Assembly: GCF_026151205.1 (NCBI RefSeq)
Contig: NC_087074.1
Span: 10,883,226-10,947,225 of the forward strand
Direction of reading: 5' to 3'
Origin: Bolinopsis microptera
Lineage: Eukaryota; Ctenophora; Tentaculata; Lobata; Bolinopsidae
Length of the DNA stretch: 64,000 bases
The translations under genes and the position numbers were made by a program. The notes under the pieces are model-generated. The model did not search any database. It was not told the DNA's origin and saw nothing but the letters and a program-made list of their open reading frames with translations. Below, one piece after another: positions 1 through 13,802 of this stretch; within the stretch, counting starts at the first letter, position 1, and each line of letters starts with the position of its first letter.

Positions 1-803
1 ATAAGGTGGACACATTTAAGTATTATTCATAGCATTTTAGATTGCATTCAAATCATTGTCTTCTCTAATTTAAAAAATTGTTTTTTCAGTTCATCTTTAT
101 TTGATCTTAATTATGATTGTTTTAGCTACCACTTTAAATCAAGTTGGTGATAACGGCTCGCTCTGCTCGTTATTTAAAGTCAAGTGTAATGGTAGCTGCG
201 AATCAGCCCAAAGGTTATGACTACAAAGTTAAAAATGTACAGGTAGGTTTTACTCGCATGCAGAAACAGAATAACGTTAGTTATTAGCTTTGTTAAACTA
301 TATGGTATTCGAGGAGATCTTGAAGTGTGCCGTTTTCTTTCGCATCGAAAGTTCGTTCAATGAGAGGCTCGAAACGGAGGATTTAATTGTCTATAAAGCA
401 ATGAAAGGCATTCATTATGCGAGCGCAAACCATTGCTGCTTGGTGAATTTCTGATGGTGTCTTTGTGTCGTGACTATTTGAAAAGAACACTGCATGACTG
501 CAATTTTTACAATGAAATTATTAGATATGAATGAATCAATAATTGTACACTTGTTTTTAACCACAATCAGACAATATTTTTAAGTTAAAAACAGAGGGGG
601 ATCATCCCACGTTTTTTTCAAACTGTACACAAAGCACGATTTCACATTCTTCAAGTAAAATATGCAGCCAAATCTCATCGAAACATTCATCACAAGAACA
701 TTTCACAACATCGTACACAGAATAACATCCAGTCTCTTTCATTTCACCGCTCATCAAGGAACCTCAGCAGAGGTTCCCAATCAGGAACAACAGGACTAGA
801 GTC
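1..803. other. No gene recognised at left edge
   Basis: AT-rich sequence with stop codons in all frames. I see no exon bounded by convincing splice sites. The right part may be the 3' untranslated or downstream region of the minus-strand gene that ends at 804. Confidence 0.5.
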
Positions 804-3800
804 TCAGGAGGTCCTGAGCACATCATACCCCTGACCTCTGAACCTCATCTCAAGCTGATTTACTATGAAGTTGTTGTAACTGATGGGTAGCTGGTACTCT
901 TGGAGTCTGTTCTTCAGTTCTGTGGAGGGTCTGTGTCTGATATCCTCCGGCTGGAACGGCTCCTCCACTTTGTCAGAAGGAGCTGATTTTATCCTTTTTC
1001 TTTCCACTATCTTGCAGGTAGTGCGCTTAACAGCATTCTTATCCAGAGCAGGTAAGTGAGCTTCACTGAAATTAGCTATCTGATCATCCAACTCTCTTTG
1101 TCTCCTCTTCTCTATCCGACCACTTATCTTCTTCCAGCTCTTCACCTTCTTCTTCTTGTTCTCCAGACCACAGATAATCGCAGCACTGGCTCTTCTCCAG
1201 CCATAATTTGGACTCATCCCAAACAGATCCTCGTCTTCACTGCTGATGGGGCAGATAGCAGTGCTGGAGTAGGGCATGGAGGGGGTGGTGCTGGTGACAC
1301 TGTTGGTGGTGCTGGCTCGGGGTGTCTTTGCGAACTGGACCCTCCTGCGTGTGGGGTTTATAGGAACACCGCTGGTCATTCTGTTTGTTGATCGTGCTGA
1401 CATCACTGTGAAACTGGGACTGTTAGTGTGTTGTAAAGGTTACAACTTCAAACTGTATTCAAGGGGATTCGCAAAACCAAAAAGGTTACAACTTTAAAAC
1501 TACACAACATTTTATTTGAAGACCATCATGATAATTCAACAATCTGAATTAAGTAAGACTGACTTATCTATTGTAAGATATCATAGGATGGCAATTATTA
1601 AAGGCTCGCCTTTAGTTGATCTACTAAGCAGTCAATTACTTTAATTATGGACTGTTATAATACGTGTATAGTCAGTTAATAGACGCCGGCTGATTCATTC
1701 AAAGCTTAAAGATAAATTCAACTAAAAATAGTGATTCCGTTCGCTTTTAGTTTAATATTGACAAACTCTTAACTTCAACTTTTACATAAGTTGTCGCTAT
1801 ATTTACTACCGTCCATACAGATTGGATTTAGTGATTACTGCAACATTCAATGAGCCAAACACATGGACCAAGTTTATCAAGCAAGATTTATCAAGTTTCT
1901 GCACAGCATAAATGAAACACGATTGATAGGTCACTAGCATGCTTGACTTAACACCGGATGCAGGAGCCCTTTTTTGTAAAAAATGTAAGATAAATAAAAC
2001 TTCTTAAATGTGAGTAAAACAAAACGCTAGACGTTTTTTTCAAATTTCAGACCAGGAAAGCACGATTGATTACTCTAGGCTGGAGGCTTGTAACATATAA
2101 TATCACTATAAATCGCTCAAGCAAATCATCTGCTCTAAATACTTAAAAATGCTCAAATGCTCAAAATATTTAAAGACACAGCGTCAACACAAAACTGGTC
2201 CATTAAGAAGCAGAGCAAGAATAAACACACCGTGACGGTGCCTCCCACAAATGACAAATGAAATAAAGTGCACATATCTCTTGACGTAGGTTGCTAAAAA
2301 CAATTAATTAAAGGACAACAATATCGCAGCTGACTGAAGATACTGTTAGAGAAATAACTCTCAATCAGAGAGATAGAGAGAGAGAGAGAGAGATAACGTG
2401 CTGTATAAGCACTCTATCAACTACTTTAATTTAAAAGTCATGAGTTGTGCATTTGTCGTGAGTTGTCCACGTACAACTGGTCAGTTACTGACGCAGGTTT
2501 GAAAAAGCTACGATCACAACTTATAGCGGGTCCTGCTTACCATGTTAAAAAGCTGAGCTGTTAATTTGAGCAGCACGGTTTATGATGCTCTGAAACGTTA
2601 CGATACCACGAGCACTAGCAGCACTGTTTAAGATGAAACTTAGAGGTTGTTACTTAAAGTTATGACATACTCACATACCATGACATGTTTACTGTGATAG
2701 GAAGAAATAAGGGACTGAAAAGATAATGATATTGGTCTGTAAATACAGACCTTAACAGCATATATAATATAATACTACTATATTATATTCTTATAGGGCA
2801 GGTTCGAAAAATGGACAAAAGCCTACTCATAAACTGGATCTTTGTTGGAGAACAGGTACGTTTTTATAAAGGTTATACAATTATAACAAGGGTGACGTTA
2901 TGTCGTAGGTTGCCGTGGTTACACCCATCATTTCCTCTATTGCCAGAGCTATTAGCGAGACGTAAAACCCGATGTCTTAACAGATAACCATTATGTAACA
3001 GCCCGTATAAATTATACTATTATAGTCAAAAGCAGAAAAAAACCGCATATACGAAGCGATTATCTGATGCAAATTGTTGTTTTAACTTTTTAAGTATTAG
3101 TGTTTAGCAATTGTAGATACATTTTCATTTCTTTACTTGTCAACTAATGACACATCTCGGCCTATTCGTACGTGCTACATAGCGTTCACATACTCACAGG
3201 AAACATTTTATATGTAAAATTATGACTGGAATTTGAAAGGAGAATCTCAGCGAACGGAACAAAAGTTGGAAAATGATATTTTCGTGCATTAATGCATCAA
3301 CATTGCCAAAATGCATGAAGTTACAGTTTTATATGGGCTCTGACCATGGCAACACGGCATAAAACATTATTAGAATTGGTGCAATGAACGGTTAAATACT
3401 TAATGCTCTCCCCATTATGTGAATGATTAGTGAATTATCCCTGAATTACTGTATATATCCCTGCTGAAGAACTGCAGGGAGAGTTCATACCCCGATCAAT
3501 AACTCGGGGCAACACGAAACCCAATCCCCCAACTCAGCTCCTGATTGTCAGTGTAATCGGCTAATCACTAACAAATAACTAACTGTTACTAACAAATAAC
3601 TTACAATTACTAACAAATAGCTAACAAATAGCTAACAATAACTAACAAATAACTCTCAATTACTAACTAATACTAAAAGTTACTGACGATTACTAACCAG
3701 ATTTTGGTCGCTGAGGTAGCTTCAGAGTCCTGCTCTGCGTCCAAGGTCTGCTGTTCTCTGTCCCAGGTCTGATGTTCTGCATCCCTGCTCTGCTCCCTTG

Positions 3801-3881
3801 TAGAGGAGATGTAGCAGGTCTACTAGCCGCCCTACTACGAGGAGCTGATCTAGCGCTCTGAGCCCTCTTAGTATCCCTCAT
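804..3881 (-). CDS. Two-exon gene for a basic protein of unknown function
   Basis: I do not recognise this protein. The proposed exons on the minus strand are 3698-3881 (start ATG at 3879-3881; another in-frame ATG lies at 3924-3926) and 804-1405, with the stop at 804-806. Exon 1 ends in phase 1 before GTTAGT. Exon 2 starts after a TTTCACAG acceptor in the matching phase, so the frame stays open across the 2.3-kb intron. The product is about 261 residues. Exon 1 is rich in Arg, Ser and Pro (SARSAPRSRAASRPATS). Exon 2 has an acidic SSEDED patch, a lysine cluster (ENKKKKVKSWKK), a charged helical stretch (RIEKRRQRELDDQ) and a C-terminal half with more even composition (EPFQPEDIRHRP). There is no signal peptide or membrane segment, so a nuclear or cytoskeletal role is possible but is only inference. 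Exon 2 alone has its own ATG (1403) and could be an independent single-exon gene. Confidence 0.5.
2802..2855 (+). CDS. Candidate internal coding exon (weak)
   Basis: A 54-nt stretch inside the intron of the minus-strand gene is bounded by an acceptor (TTATAGGGCAG) and a strong donor (GTACGT). It is open in phase 0 and reads VRKMDKSLLINWIFVGEQ. No partner exon with matching phase was found within a few kb, so this may be a chance arrangement. A motif resembling an RFX X-box (GTTGCCGTGGTTAC) lies 54 bp further on. Confidence 0.2.
3559..3697. repeat. Degenerate CTAACAAATAA tandem repeat
   Basis: About 140 bp of imperfect repeats built from TACTAAC, CTAACAAATAA and CTAACAAATAG. The array abuts the 5' splice site of the minus-strand gene, so on the transcript it is the first part of the intron. 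Confidence 0.7.
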
Positions 3882-3926
3882 CCTCGGGAACCTGTCCGAC
3901 CCAACCAGAAACGTAGAGTGGAACAT

Positions 3927-6900
3927 CACTGGAGCAAAGCTGATAAGCTGGAACAACACGGGAACAAAGCTGAAACTATCAAGCAAAGCTGTGTGTATAT
4001 AACAAGGAAACAATAGCGACTACTGGTAATTTAAAAGTAGAGCTATCGGAGGCAGCAGCTAGTCTGCAATGTGATTATACGGCCACGGAGAGATAAATAG
4101 AGCACGGTATATAGAGAATATAGAGGTATATATACCTCCTATATTGGAGAGGAGATGTAAATATACTTGAATACCAAAATATACTTAGTGATTGCAAGTT
4201 GCTATGACAAAGGGAGCTGGTAAATATGTTGCTACTCGATATGAAGGACAGGGGGGCACTTTGCTGGCGCATGACTCTGGAGAGAGAGAGAGAGGTGAGT
4301 TTGGGTGGTTTCAAATAACCTGAGAGAGCGTGCTGTGTTTGGGGAAGTGCTTAATTACAGAATTAGAACGGAGATATCAGGTTAGCTGCAGGAGATGGAG
4401 ATATTAGAGCTTCATCGTTTCGTGATTAGAGATCGTGTTTAGTCACATAATAAAGATAGTTATTGATCTGCAACTTTAAAGTGTCTGATTACTGAACAAC
4501 ATTTTTGCTGAACTAAAACAAAATTGTGTTTACCTGAGTCTGGATTCTGTTTAGTAACTTCTTAAGTCTGAACTCAAGTGTAATATTAATAACATCTTAA
4601 CATACCTCAATAACAGTACACGGCTCTAGTGACCACTCAAGAGTAATGAAAAACGCCGAATAAAGCCCGTAAGGTGTAGGCCCTAAGAACTGTATTATTA
4701 TGTACCTTTCGGATAAAGTAGATGGTGGTAGAAAATATTATTGTAATGTATGATTAATGAAAATCGTTGAGAGATGTGTGAAGTGTAAAGGACATATTCG
4801 AAGTTGACGTTTGAGATTTAACTAACTTCCCAATTTGAATTTCAAAATAAGAATACCTATAAAGATTTGGACCTGGGGTCGTCGGACATAATGACATATT
4901 GTGCCTGCTCATTTTGGACGGTGAGAGTGACTAGAACTAATCTAGTGTAAGTCTTACAGCGTGAAAGTGTAATGGACAATGGTATAAATTATACCGTACA
5001 AACCTTTTTTGTAAGATCATTTTATTAGAATAGTAAAATCAGAGATTTCTAAAAACATGAATAAATCGATTAAGTTCTAAGTTCACGTTAACGTTGTATG
5101 TCACTCTTTCGCGCGCCAGTAGAGTAAAAGGTAACGTTGACGAATATTTGGACAGTACTGAGTTGACGGATAAGTGTAATATCACAGATTGTGCAACTTT
5201 ATTTATTACTAAATAAAAATCATCCCAAAAACGAATTGGAGCCGGGAGCCTGAATATTAATCGATTTCCCTGGAGACCCTCACGAGCCCATGGCTCTGAT
5301 ATTAAATATTGGCGAGTTAATTAACATACTAGAGCCAATATAAGCGCAATTTATTGCACCAGTCACAATTCTCTTTTCGAATAAATATATTAATGGATTT
5401 TATATTTCATGATCTTTCAAAGGGAGCAGTTTTTAATTTTGGTGCACTGGTTAATGCTACTTTTCTTGCCTGTCAGATATTCTTTTACCAAGGAAGATTC
5501 TTTTTACTTTTTTAATAGAGATGATTTCACCAACATAATTTATCATTTTATCAAATTCTGATTAAATAATTGTACTCCCATACATACAATTTTGAACCAG
5601 ATAGTATTGCTAGTTCTAATGTTTAAATTTTCGGTTGCTACTCCCACATGTTTTTGAAGCCAAACAATATCAACAATTGCAAACTATAACTTCATCATAT
5701 CTTCAAGTCTAGCAAATCAGTAATTTTATCTGGTTTTCGTAACACGCATTACTTGTCTATAAATCTTACAAAACCAAATAAATTATATTGTGGTTTATTT
5801 GTTGCTTGACGAATTAGAACGGCTCCGTTTTTCGTGGGTCTTTGATTTAATAAGCACACTTTTACGGATCACAACTCAGAAGGTTAGCTGAAATTGTTTT
5901 CGTACACAGTAAATTATAGTGGTATACGGTGTTATATCGGAAAACGGTAGAATAATAAAAATTCTGCCATGCGGTTAAACATAATGAATAGGTTAAAATT
6001 CTGTAGAAGCATGGAAACCATAGAACTATGTTCAATGTTATTTACCGTCAGATAAGCGTTTATTTTCTCTCTTATACAATATATGCATGTTTCTTCGGAC
6101 ATTAATCAGCAGATTTGACACACTCTGGCATAAACTGGAACACCGTGAATGATACTGATACCTACATCAACTTGTTGGTTGATGGATCAGATAAGTATTT
6201 AAAACAGGCATTGAGTTTTATTTTCCAACAGCGTCCACAATCCATTTCAATATCAGATTGATTGGAACTGCACCTACGACCTACAGTTATCTAATTCATA
6301 ATTCAAATTAGAAATCAAAGCAAGAATTTCACGCAATAATTACCACACTCTAGTTTACCTAACTCCAATACTGGGTCATATGGACAAATAACACGATTAA
6401 AAAATGTACACAATTTACGTTAGCCATAGCCAAATTAGGTAAACTAGCAGAAACCCGTATAACCCTAAAATGGTGTCAAGACTCAAATAATTATTACCTG
6501 TTTACTTCGCGTTTTTGACACCACTTGGGGGTCCAAATTTTGGGCTCTAAAACTCCTATTCCTTGGTAAATTTTTTATTTTTCATGCTGATTTGCAGGCC
6601 ATTAAAGCATTTGACCCAGTCAAAAAAAGTTTCAGTTGTATATCTTTTAGTTTTACGGTTTTTGCAGAAAGTCGCGTTAAAGTTGATGCTCTGGTGTCAG
6701 TAAAATGGTACGGATCCAAATATATCGTCTTGCTTTATATAGTAAAATATGTTGCAGTAAGATATATAATAAGATATGTTGCCTCGTTTTAACTGACCAC
6801 TAAATACTAAGTACTTACGAGGGAAGGCATGTTGGTTAATGGATTAGGATATATACTGAGTGGAGTTGGGTTAAAAACATATAAGAGATACGATGATTTA

Positions 6901-7980
6901 ACTTGTAGAAGCTTTCAATAAACATGTGTTAATCGTCGTCAGCTGAATGTGATGTGGTGGACAATGCTTATATGTGATTGAGTGGTGTCAGGGATGGAGG
7001 GTGGGGGAGGTGTGGGTGGGAAAGTGAAAATTACAGTACAATGTCAATAAAAATTTAGGATATATACGTACAAATGACGCATGTCACTTTCTTTGTCAGA
7101 AAATATCCCCCATAAATAGATAAATCAAACTATACGGGATAGTTTGATTTATAGGGTAAACTTTCTGTATAATAATTAATATTTGTGGTATTAAACAGGA
7201 ATTAAACAGGAATTAAACATGAAACAGGAATTAAACATGACATGACTAAGGAGAACACTAACGAACTCGTCTTGGTAATACAAGAATTCATAAAGACGAT
7301 CAGAACTCTAAAAATCGAGAGAAAGCTATTAAAATAAAATCTTAAAAATTAACCGCGTTACAAATTCACGAAAGAGAAGACAAAAATCGAATATAATAAT
7401 TTAAATACGATTAAAAAGATTCATGGGGATTTGATAATGAAGATGAGTAGGAGACGGGAGGTGATGATTAGGACTTCTTTTCAGGAGGATTGCGAAGGGG
7501 AAAGGATTCTGTGAGGTACTTTCCAAATTCTGTTGCATGGAATGAGTTCATGATGGCCCCATATTCTTAGAGCATTATGAGGCTTTTAAGGTTGTCTGAG
7601 AGGAATTGGACCGGAGGGAGTTGTAGCTGGGGCATTCATTTATGACGTGGTCCTCGGTTTAAAGGATTGGCGTTTCAAAGAATGGTAGTTCTTCGAATAA
7701 CCGCATGACGTCGGTGTCTGAGGAGCAGCAAAAGCGACATGTTTTCAGTGCAGTGTTGTAGCGATCTCCAGTGTGGCGATAATATACCACAGCCGTGAAA
7801 ATCTGACCTCTAAATACAAAGCTCTTTATAATAATTTTACTTTTACATGTTTCAAGTTCTCGCTTTTAATGGTCAGCTATATATAAATATACCCAGCAGC
7901 ACCTTGCGATTCTGATCTTTCAGAGATATATATATTAGAGTTGCATCAAAATGTGCTAAGTACATGGTATTTATTGAACA
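3927..7980. other. Gene-poor AT-rich stretch
   Basis: No convincing exon was found. There are short AG runs (about 4280) and an inverted repeat at 7120-7152 with 14-bp arms (ATAAATCAAACTAT) and a 5-nt loop. Short open frames on either strand lack splice signals or recognisable motifs. Confidence 0.45.
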
Positions 7981-7984
7981 GCAT

Positions 7985-8103
7985 GCGAGCCTTTGTTTTA
8001 CCAACGTAGCCTTTTAGCTTAGAAAATCTTATACATTGCTGCTCGAGCTTTCTGTTTTATCAGCGTTGCCTTTTAGCTTAGAAAATCTTTTACATTGCTG
8101 ATC
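7985..8103. repeat. Two-copy direct repeat, about 59 bp
   Basis: Two adjacent copies share the core CCTTTTAGCTTAGAAAATCT followed by T(A/T)TACATTGCTG, with a few substitutions between them. This is a local duplication of unknown origin. Confidence 0.75.
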
Positions 8104-8808
8104 GCTTTCCTAAATATTTGGTTTGATCTTATCACTGACTTATTAATGCACTACTAAACAGTAAACGTGATTTCGGGGGTAATCAATACCCACATCTACT
8201 TTAAGTAATATAAATTGTCGTAGATTATCGATTTTGCAGAATATTGAACCTGGAAAACCGATCAGATTACGAAATCTTCTAAAAAGGGGATGAAAATATA
8301 TTCGCGATGGCCAAAATTGTACAATGTACAAAACATATGCCACGCACTACGCAGCAAATGCATTCTATCGCTCTGAAATTCTATTTCAAGATTTATTGTA
8401 GTAAATCTCCATTTGTCAGACTATAATATCATTTCGGACATAACTTAACACATTTTATAAATTTGTACTTCATCAGTCACGTTCAAATTTAGCTCACACA
8501 AGTGGTATAGTTACTTACAGGTAATTATTTTACTTTGGATTTGTTAGTTGTCCGCTGTCAGGCTAGGTCTACCAATTCAGACAACTGTGTCAACTTGGTT
8601 ATGTAATACAGAAAGCAGACAGTCAGCAATAAACAATTATTGTGAGATTAAAATTGTTATCGAATATGATTATGACAGCTCCAACAAATGTCGTTAAATA
8701 AAATAGCTTTTATTTGTAATAGAAGTAAGCTGCATGTAGTAGAAACAATGCGAAACTAAAAGTGATGAAAATAAGAGAATCGACTGTAGAGTGATTTAGC
8801 GCGACCGG
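8104..8808. other. No gene recognised
   Basis: AT-rich. A 66-codon minus-strand open frame spans 8143-8343, but it has no features supporting translation. Confidence 0.4.
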
Positions 8809-8860
8809 AATCTTTATGAACATAATAACTTGGGGTCCCCAGGTTGCAGGTTATAGTAAT
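8809..8860 (+). repeat. Copy of the dispersed CCCCAGG palindromic module
   Basis: Contains CGGAATCTTTATGAACATAA followed by TAACTTGGGGTCCCCAGG. The same arrangement (CGGAAT, TTTATGAACAT(A/G)AT, then GGTCCCCAGGT) recurs at 43.7 kb and, in inverse orientation, at 45.2-45.36 kb. It is therefore a dispersed repeat about 35 kb from its relatives in this window. Confidence 0.7.
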
Positions 8861-9375
8861 ACATGTAATTGTATTGCGCGAGCGATTTTCAATTTCGCGC
8901 GTCCTGAAAATCGAGTCTACAAATTTATCTCCTCCTACAATTTTAAAGCAATCACCCTGATCAAACTTTCGAAATATGTTCTACGGATCATTTAAAAGAG
9001 ATGAGCCAGACAAAATTTTGAGATAGGCCTTTAAACATTTTTATTTGATTTTTATCTTGGACTTCAAAAAATCGTCAAAAACGGCCCCCTTAAGGCTTAA
9101 TTTAGCGTTCTGCATTTGAATTCAATTTGAATTCAAACAACTAGTGGACTAGAAATAAAAATGTTTTATGAAAAAAGGAGAGTATGACTTTGCTTGTGCA
9201 ATAATTAAGGGTTTGTTTTTATAATTAAGAGTTAAAAATTTGTTCGACTACACCCCTAAACCATGTATTTAGGTACAATAACGAGCGAAACCTGAAAATT
9301 GAGTAAGAGAGTCCTTTGAACTTTTGAACTGTTGGACTTTTGCATGGAGCTGTGGGAAGAGTTAAACCTATTTGG

Positions 9376-9480
9376 CCTATTGGGCCGCGCCGCGCATCAA
9401 AATATAATGCTTCTCGCTTCTACGAGATCGTAGCAAAGCTACAAGCTGGAAAGGATATTTGACATCGTCAATCAAACTAC
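9376..9480 (+). repeat. Copy of the dispersed GCCGCGCCGCGC / GACATCGTCAAT module
   Basis: Starts with GGGCCGCGCCGCGCATCAA, contains AATGCTTCTCGCTTCTACGA and ends with TTTGACATCGTCAATCAAA. The same order of GC-rich head, 'aatgcttct'-like middle and GACATCGTCAAT tail is found at 42966-43094 and 43166-43293. An inverted version lies near 44187-44250. Confidence 0.65.
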
Positions 9481-9764
9481 GAGTTTTTCAACGTGAAATC
9501 TCGAGTTTGCACATGTAACTACAGGTTTGCACGTGCAATCGTGAGCAAGTGGGTCTACAGACACAAAGATAATGCTAAAATGACACGTACTGAGTACTGA
9601 CGTTTATACTGTAGATATAAAGGGACAGATGTTAATGTACATAAGATTGGAGATGGTTTATAGTTATACATGTTATAGTGACGTCTTGTATTATAGTGGG
9701 GGACATATGCTTCATACTGATGAGTCAACAATGCACACAGAGAGAGAGACATACATAGAGAGAC

Positions 9765-10019
<255 letters not shown>

Positions 10020-10148
10020 AGAGTGCACCTGTTTTCTCTCCGTTTACGAGAGTGAGAGAGAGTTTACATTGTACTTTGTCTCTTTTCTAGAGTTTAGATT
10101 CCGTATGTCAGTGCTATCATGAAGGCCATCGTTTCAAAGCTACATGAG

Positions 10149-10232
10149 TGCTGTATCTGAGTGTTACAGTGCAGTATCTGAGTGCTACAGTGCTGTATCT
10201 GAGTGCTACAGTGCTGTATCTGAGTGTTACAG
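10149..10232. repeat. 20-bp tandem repeat, four copies
   Basis: Four copies of a unit close to GTGCTGTATCTGAGTG(C/T)TACA with single-base differences, just downstream of the AG microsatellite. Confidence 0.85.
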
Positions 10233-10239
10233 CAGACAT

Positions 10240-11335
10240 CACTGATCCATTCTGTGCTGTGTTTTTGTGCGGAGTGTTAGATCTAAATATCCGTATCTCT
10301 GTGCTTAGGTGCTAATACCCTCCCTGTTACTAGATTATAGAGACCATTCCAAAACTTCAGACATGACTCGTTGTCAGAACACATGATTGATCTAATTTCT
10401 CCAGTCTATGTTAAGACAGTGTCTGTACAGCTGTTGAACACATACTGTCAGACTGTTAGATTAATTCATAGACAGCTCCTCGAACACCCCTCTATAGGAT
10501 TGTCGTACCTCTTATAAGGAAGCCCTACGCTAGTCGAGGTAGGGTTAACTTCACATGTCATCACGCCACCAAAAACACTGGTCTGCCGTGGTATCAATCC
10601 TCGCTAATTGTCTCGCTATTGTTGGACCTATGTCTCGTGAGTCAGCTTTTCTCTATTGTTGGTTATACCAGCACATGCTTATTGATAAGAGCACGAGTAT
10701 TATTACAATAGGAGGAATATATTTGTTGATTAGAATGCTCGCATGAACCTGAGCTCTTAACATTTCTACAGAATGTAAGGCGGAAGGACACGTCTGAGTA
10801 GCATATATGCAAGTGAAACGTGGTTCTGGTAATGAATACTATTGGCAGAGTGGACAGTGGTGATGATTGCACGCTAATAACTATACTCGTATACTGCAGA
10901 TCAGTAATTACTACCATACAGCAGAGTGGTAATTGCCCGGTACAAGGAAGTCGTGACAAAGAGAGAGCACGCCACATCGTACTGATCCACGATTATACCC
11001 TTAGTATTTGAACTGAAGCACTGCAGAGCTCTCGGGCTTAATGACATATAAACAGGGTCAAGGAGGACCTAGCAGACACACGTTTAACTGCTTTTATAGC
11101 CACTCTGACAGTATAATTCGCATAGCTAAACCTTTTAGGCTTTTATCCCCAAGCTTGTAACCTCTAGCTCTCCTTTTAACAGGGCTCTCTTTAATGCTTT
11201 GTGTGCCACAAGCGCCAAGGTAGCAAGGTGTACTTGCATGAATTCGGGGACATTTGTACATATTGGGTCGCTTTGCCGTGCTGTTTTGGTTTTAGACAAT
11301 AGACATCTCCGCGTGTCAGCTTCTTGTTTTTATTA
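10240..11335. other. No gene recognised
   Basis: Several short overlapping open frames on both strands (10.55-11.0 kb) have no recognisable domain, signal peptide or splice structure. I treat them as chance. Confidence 0.4.
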
Positions 11336-11338
11336 AAT

Positions 11339-11392
11339 ATTTAGTTTAGCTTATCGTTAATTTAGCTTATCGTTAGTTTAGCTTATCATCAT
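11339..11392. repeat. Three-copy 17-bp repeat
   Basis: TTTAGCTTATCGTTA(A/G) units repeated three times; the last copy reads TTTAGCTTATCATCA. Confidence 0.8.
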
Positions 11393-11655
11393 TTTAAGAT
11401 TTACACATTTCTTCAAGTATTATATATGAAAACCTCTTTGAAGATTTGACTTAGATTGTATCTGAGTATCTGTGAAACATTACAATTTGAATCGGAAAAC
11501 TGGTCGTTTTTTTCTTTTTTTATTGAACCATGATGCCATTTTGAATCATGTTTTAAGGATCTGTCTAGCACCCCTATTATTGTAGGATCAAGCTTGTTTT
11601 TGGTAAAGATTTGATATCTGACATGATAAGGTATATAATTGGGTTTGAATCGGAG

Positions 11656-11692
11656 AGGGCGGGGAGGGTGGGGCGGGGAGGGTGGGGTTTGT
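11656..11692. repeat. G-rich duplicated segment
   Basis: Two copies of GGGCGGGGAGGGTGGG side by side. Several runs of three or more G on the plus strand make G-quadruplex formation plausible. Confidence 0.7.
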
Positions 11693-11699
11693 TGCATTG

Positions 11700-13418
11700 A
11701 ATAACATTGTTAGATGGAATATAGAGTGCTTGATTGTACGATGACATAAAGTGCTTGATCGAGCACTGGTGTCTGTTTTTATAAGCCCTCGTATGCCGTC
11801 AAATGTGGCACACATCTTTTTAACTTGTTCGCTGTGTATTTCTAGACAAGGTCTAGATGCCCTACCTATATGAGCTGATAAAGACCATGATAATTTAAAT
11901 GTCCTGGAACTGTTGTGTTATACTATAAGGTTTACTAACTCCATTATTATAAAATAGACCCTCTCCAAACAACATACATTAATTGTAGACTTAGCTGAGA
12001 CGGATCAGAATTATCGAGGCTTTGGAATGCAATGGTTTGTTATCTAAAACAAGGTGACAATATGACAAGGTGACAATGCTGACATATCCACAGAAACAGA
12101 GAAGCAGAGATCTTAGGCCAGGAAGCTGGCAGCTTGCACGTGGGTCAAAAAGCTTGCACGTGAGGCCTTACATCACTTCATTAATAACTCGTAAACACTT
12201 CTTTGATGGTTGCAGATTTGGCAGAATAAAAGACACGTGCCTTTTAAAACTTCAAGCTTGACAAGTTAGTATTGATTGTCCATGTTGTCAGGTTCTCGAT
12301 GCCTTATACTTTTCTTGTTTCTAAACGACCTGCTTAATTTTACACCCAATTCGTTCTCATTAGGCGCTACTCATATATGAGAATATCAATTTGAGTTCCT
12401 GGACAGTTTAATGGCGGAATAGTTAGTATCAAAGAGCGTGACGACCTTGGAGATAAAACTTTTCCGGAGCTATAACTTTCTCACAAATAAAACTCTTTGT
12501 GACCTACCAGTACCATATAATGCTTATAATTAGCCTTCCACGAATATAGTTTTTATCCTAACTTTGAATGAATTTCAGTTAGTGCTCTGTTCTACGCATT
12601 TATTAACATTAGCTGGTTTTTATTCTGTCGAGTATTTTAAGGAGTACTGGTCACCACAACGGACTACTGTACCATTCCGTCATCTTTACTGTTTTTTATT
12701 GTGTTGGACATTCAGCGATAAAAATGGTTGGACACCCTTTGGTGATAACTTTTTAATTACGATGCCAGCTCACGCCAGTTTCCAAATAATTTGAGGCTCA
12801 AGACAATATCAGAATCATTGATAATAAGTTACGGTCAAATAAAAAGGTCTGGCTTCACGAGGATTGCTATTCTGACAGGTTCTCAAAAAAATATCATGGT
12901 GAAACTTTTCCATGTTTCACTTTGGTATCTCGTCATCACTTTTTAAATTTCAGATACTTGTTAAACTGACGAATCATTCAGTGTGCCGTATGGTAAACAT
13001 TTTAATAGTAGTTTAAATACTCGTGGTGAAATCGTGAGAAGTATGGAGGATTCAAGAAACTGATGATATTGTTCAACATTCCCTACGTGACTTCACCTTC
13101 AGCTATAGGCCATGTTTATTGCAGGGATGTGATTAATGATCGAATCGAAGCTGGACGCTATGCACTTTTTTATAAGATTGATTTGACTTCAGCCTCCAGT
13201 AGATTGGATTAAATATGGTAGAATTATTTGGTTTCCATTCTTATAGCTAATTATTTCAATTTCATTACGATCGCAGAGCTCAAATCTTTTACTTAGATTT
13301 GATGAAGAAGACAAAATTTACGGTTTACATAAATATCACGCATTATGTAGAAATAGACTTTAGATAACGCGTCTGAAATCTGAAGGCATAAAAAGTCAAA
13401 AAGTGGCTAAATCACTAA
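11700..13418. other. No gene recognised
   Basis: Low-GC sequence. Short open frames at 12070-12261 and 12564-12794 lack supporting features. A small duplication of CAGCTTGCACGTG / AAGCTTGCACGTG lies at 12130-12163. Confidence 0.4.
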
Positions 13419-13802
13419 ATGTCTCAGAATATGGTTAATATCGATATTTTGAATCTTTACCCGTGCATTCCGTTGGTTTGCATACTAGATAGCGATATAA
13501 TTACTTGGAACCAGGAGCTGCTGGGTAAAACTTCAGTCGCGGTATCCCAGCCTAAACGCGTTCTTCAAATACCATGTCCACCTTCGTCCTTCAACTATTT
13601 GATCTCCGATCTCTCAGCTTTTAAGCTTATAACTTGGGATTATAACATTCACCGCACAGACTGCAACCCCGTGAATTTCAGTGCCCACGTGGCTTTTCTC
13701 CATAATCCCGGAATTGAACGCCCTGACACGTGCTATTCGGCATGCTCCACGCAGGACAATGTGAGTAGGTTATATCCCACAATACAATTACACATGCAGT
13801 AG
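13419..13802 (+). CDS. Unsupported 127-codon open frame
   Basis: This frame starts with an ATG and ends with TAG. I do not recognise the sequence. It has several cysteines and no signal peptide. A GTGAGT donor-like site at 13759 lies inside it, so the upstream part could be an exon rather than a complete gene. It is one of the longest non-repetitive open frames in the 4-36 kb region, which is the only reason to list it. Confidence 0.2.
   Translation: MSQNMVNIDILNLYPCIPLVCILDSDIITWNQELLGKTSVAVSQPKRVLQIPCPPSSFNYLISDLSAFKLITWDYNIHRTDCNPVNFSAHVAFLHNPGIERPDTCYSACSTQDNVSRLYPTIQLHMQ

Noticed and set aside
3924-4013. N-terminal extension of the minus-strand gene upstream of 3926
   Set aside because: The longer frame depends on a non-ATG start and is hydrophobic, unlike the rest; ATG at 3881 or 3926 is more likely.
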